Shown here in pieces: positions 6,701 to 6,846 of a DNA stretch of 6,846 nucleotides. Source of the stretch: Polyangiaceae bacterium (GTDB taxonomy: Bacteria > Myxococcota > Polyangia > Polyangiales > Polyangiaceae); contig JAICTU010000482.1 of assembly GCA_025936205.1 (NCBI GenBank), forward strand, positions 1-6,846, given 5' to 3'. Position 1 is the first letter of the stretch. Every line of letters starts with the position of its first letter. Under the pieces are notes generated by a model. That model did not search any database. It was not told the origin of the DNA and was given only the letters and a program-made list of their open reading frames with translations. The position numbers and the translations under genes were made by a program.

Positions 6701-6846
6701 GCGTTTGCCGGATGCAAGCGATATGCCCAGCTACGCTGCGCGCCCCATCGCGCGCAGTTTTGCGATCGCACGCGGAGAGGGCTCGCACCTGACGAAGAAG
6801 GGAGCGGCGCGTTTTTAGCCAGTGTGACAAAAGGAGCCGCTACCCC

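Larger units (their letters stand above)
6485..6846. other. Non-coding upstream region
   Basis: I see no convincing gene here. The open frames on either strand are short, have mixed third-position composition unlike the neighbouring genes, and translate to Ser/Arg-rich sequence without domains. A 78-codon minus frame (6771-6535) overlaps an ATG at 6538 as ATGA, but its codon use argues against coding. The stretch holds the paired near-palindromes and the tandem repeat. At the right edge, plus-strand AAAAGGAG (6829-6836) might be a ribosome binding site for a divergent gene starting beyond the window. Confidence 0.6.

Noticed and set aside
6535..6771. 78-codon minus frame ending in an ATGA overlap with an ATG at 6538
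   Set aside because: Third-position composition is mixed, the peptide is Ser/Arg-rich without domains, and the overlapped ATG is not the favoured MscS-like start.
6803..6841. AGCGGC...GCCGCT with a T-run nearby, considered as a terminator
   Set aside because: Only a 6-bp stem with a 27-base loop, and the T-run lies inside the loop rather than after the stem.

Overview
The window is very GC-rich (roughly 70% by eye), and every gene I can support lies on the minus strand. Codon third positions are almost always G or C. TTA, CTA and TCA codons are rare, so each gene leaves a long false open frame on its complementary strand. The base composition, lipoprotein-type signal sequence, GTG starts and chain of overlapping stop/start codons fit a high-GC Gram-negative bacterium. 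Myxococcota or a related deltaproteobacterial lineage is my best guess, but it is inference only; no phylogenetic marker is present.

Layout in the direction of transcription (right to left): (1) 6846-6485, about 360 bp without a convincing gene. It is less GC-biased than the genes and holds two copies of a 16-bp near-palindrome facing each other, plus a short tandem repeat. (2) 6484-6092, a 130-residue MscS-type protein reduced to the pore helix and beta domain. (3) 6031-4904, a signal-peptide-bearing, probably lipid-anchored envelope protein of unknown function. (4) 4907-3633, a multi-spanning protein of the cation/proton antiporter fold that appears to lack the ion-binding aspartate. (5) 3636-1 and beyond the left edge, a protein of at least 1212 residues. 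Its first ~412 residues are a second, apparently intact cation/proton antiporter. This is followed by ~580 residues of largely helical soluble sequence and then a P-loop NTPase with Walker A, Walker B and a sensor-2-like GNPGR motif. It is open to the window edge, so its C-terminus is not seen.

Genes 3, 4 and 5 are joined by 4-base ATGA and GTGA overlaps, and gene 2 ends only 60 bp (or 3 bp, with an alternative start) before gene 3. They therefore look like one translationally coupled operon. The sequence supports an envelope ion-transport module: a catalytic antiporter fused to an NTPase, an antiporter-fold partner with a degenerate active site, an exported protein and an MscS-like channel fragment. 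The working hypothesis is a heteromeric antiporter whose transport is gated or powered by the cytoplasmic NTPase, possibly in osmotic or ionic homeostasis. The antiporter-NTPase fusion is the most unusual element.
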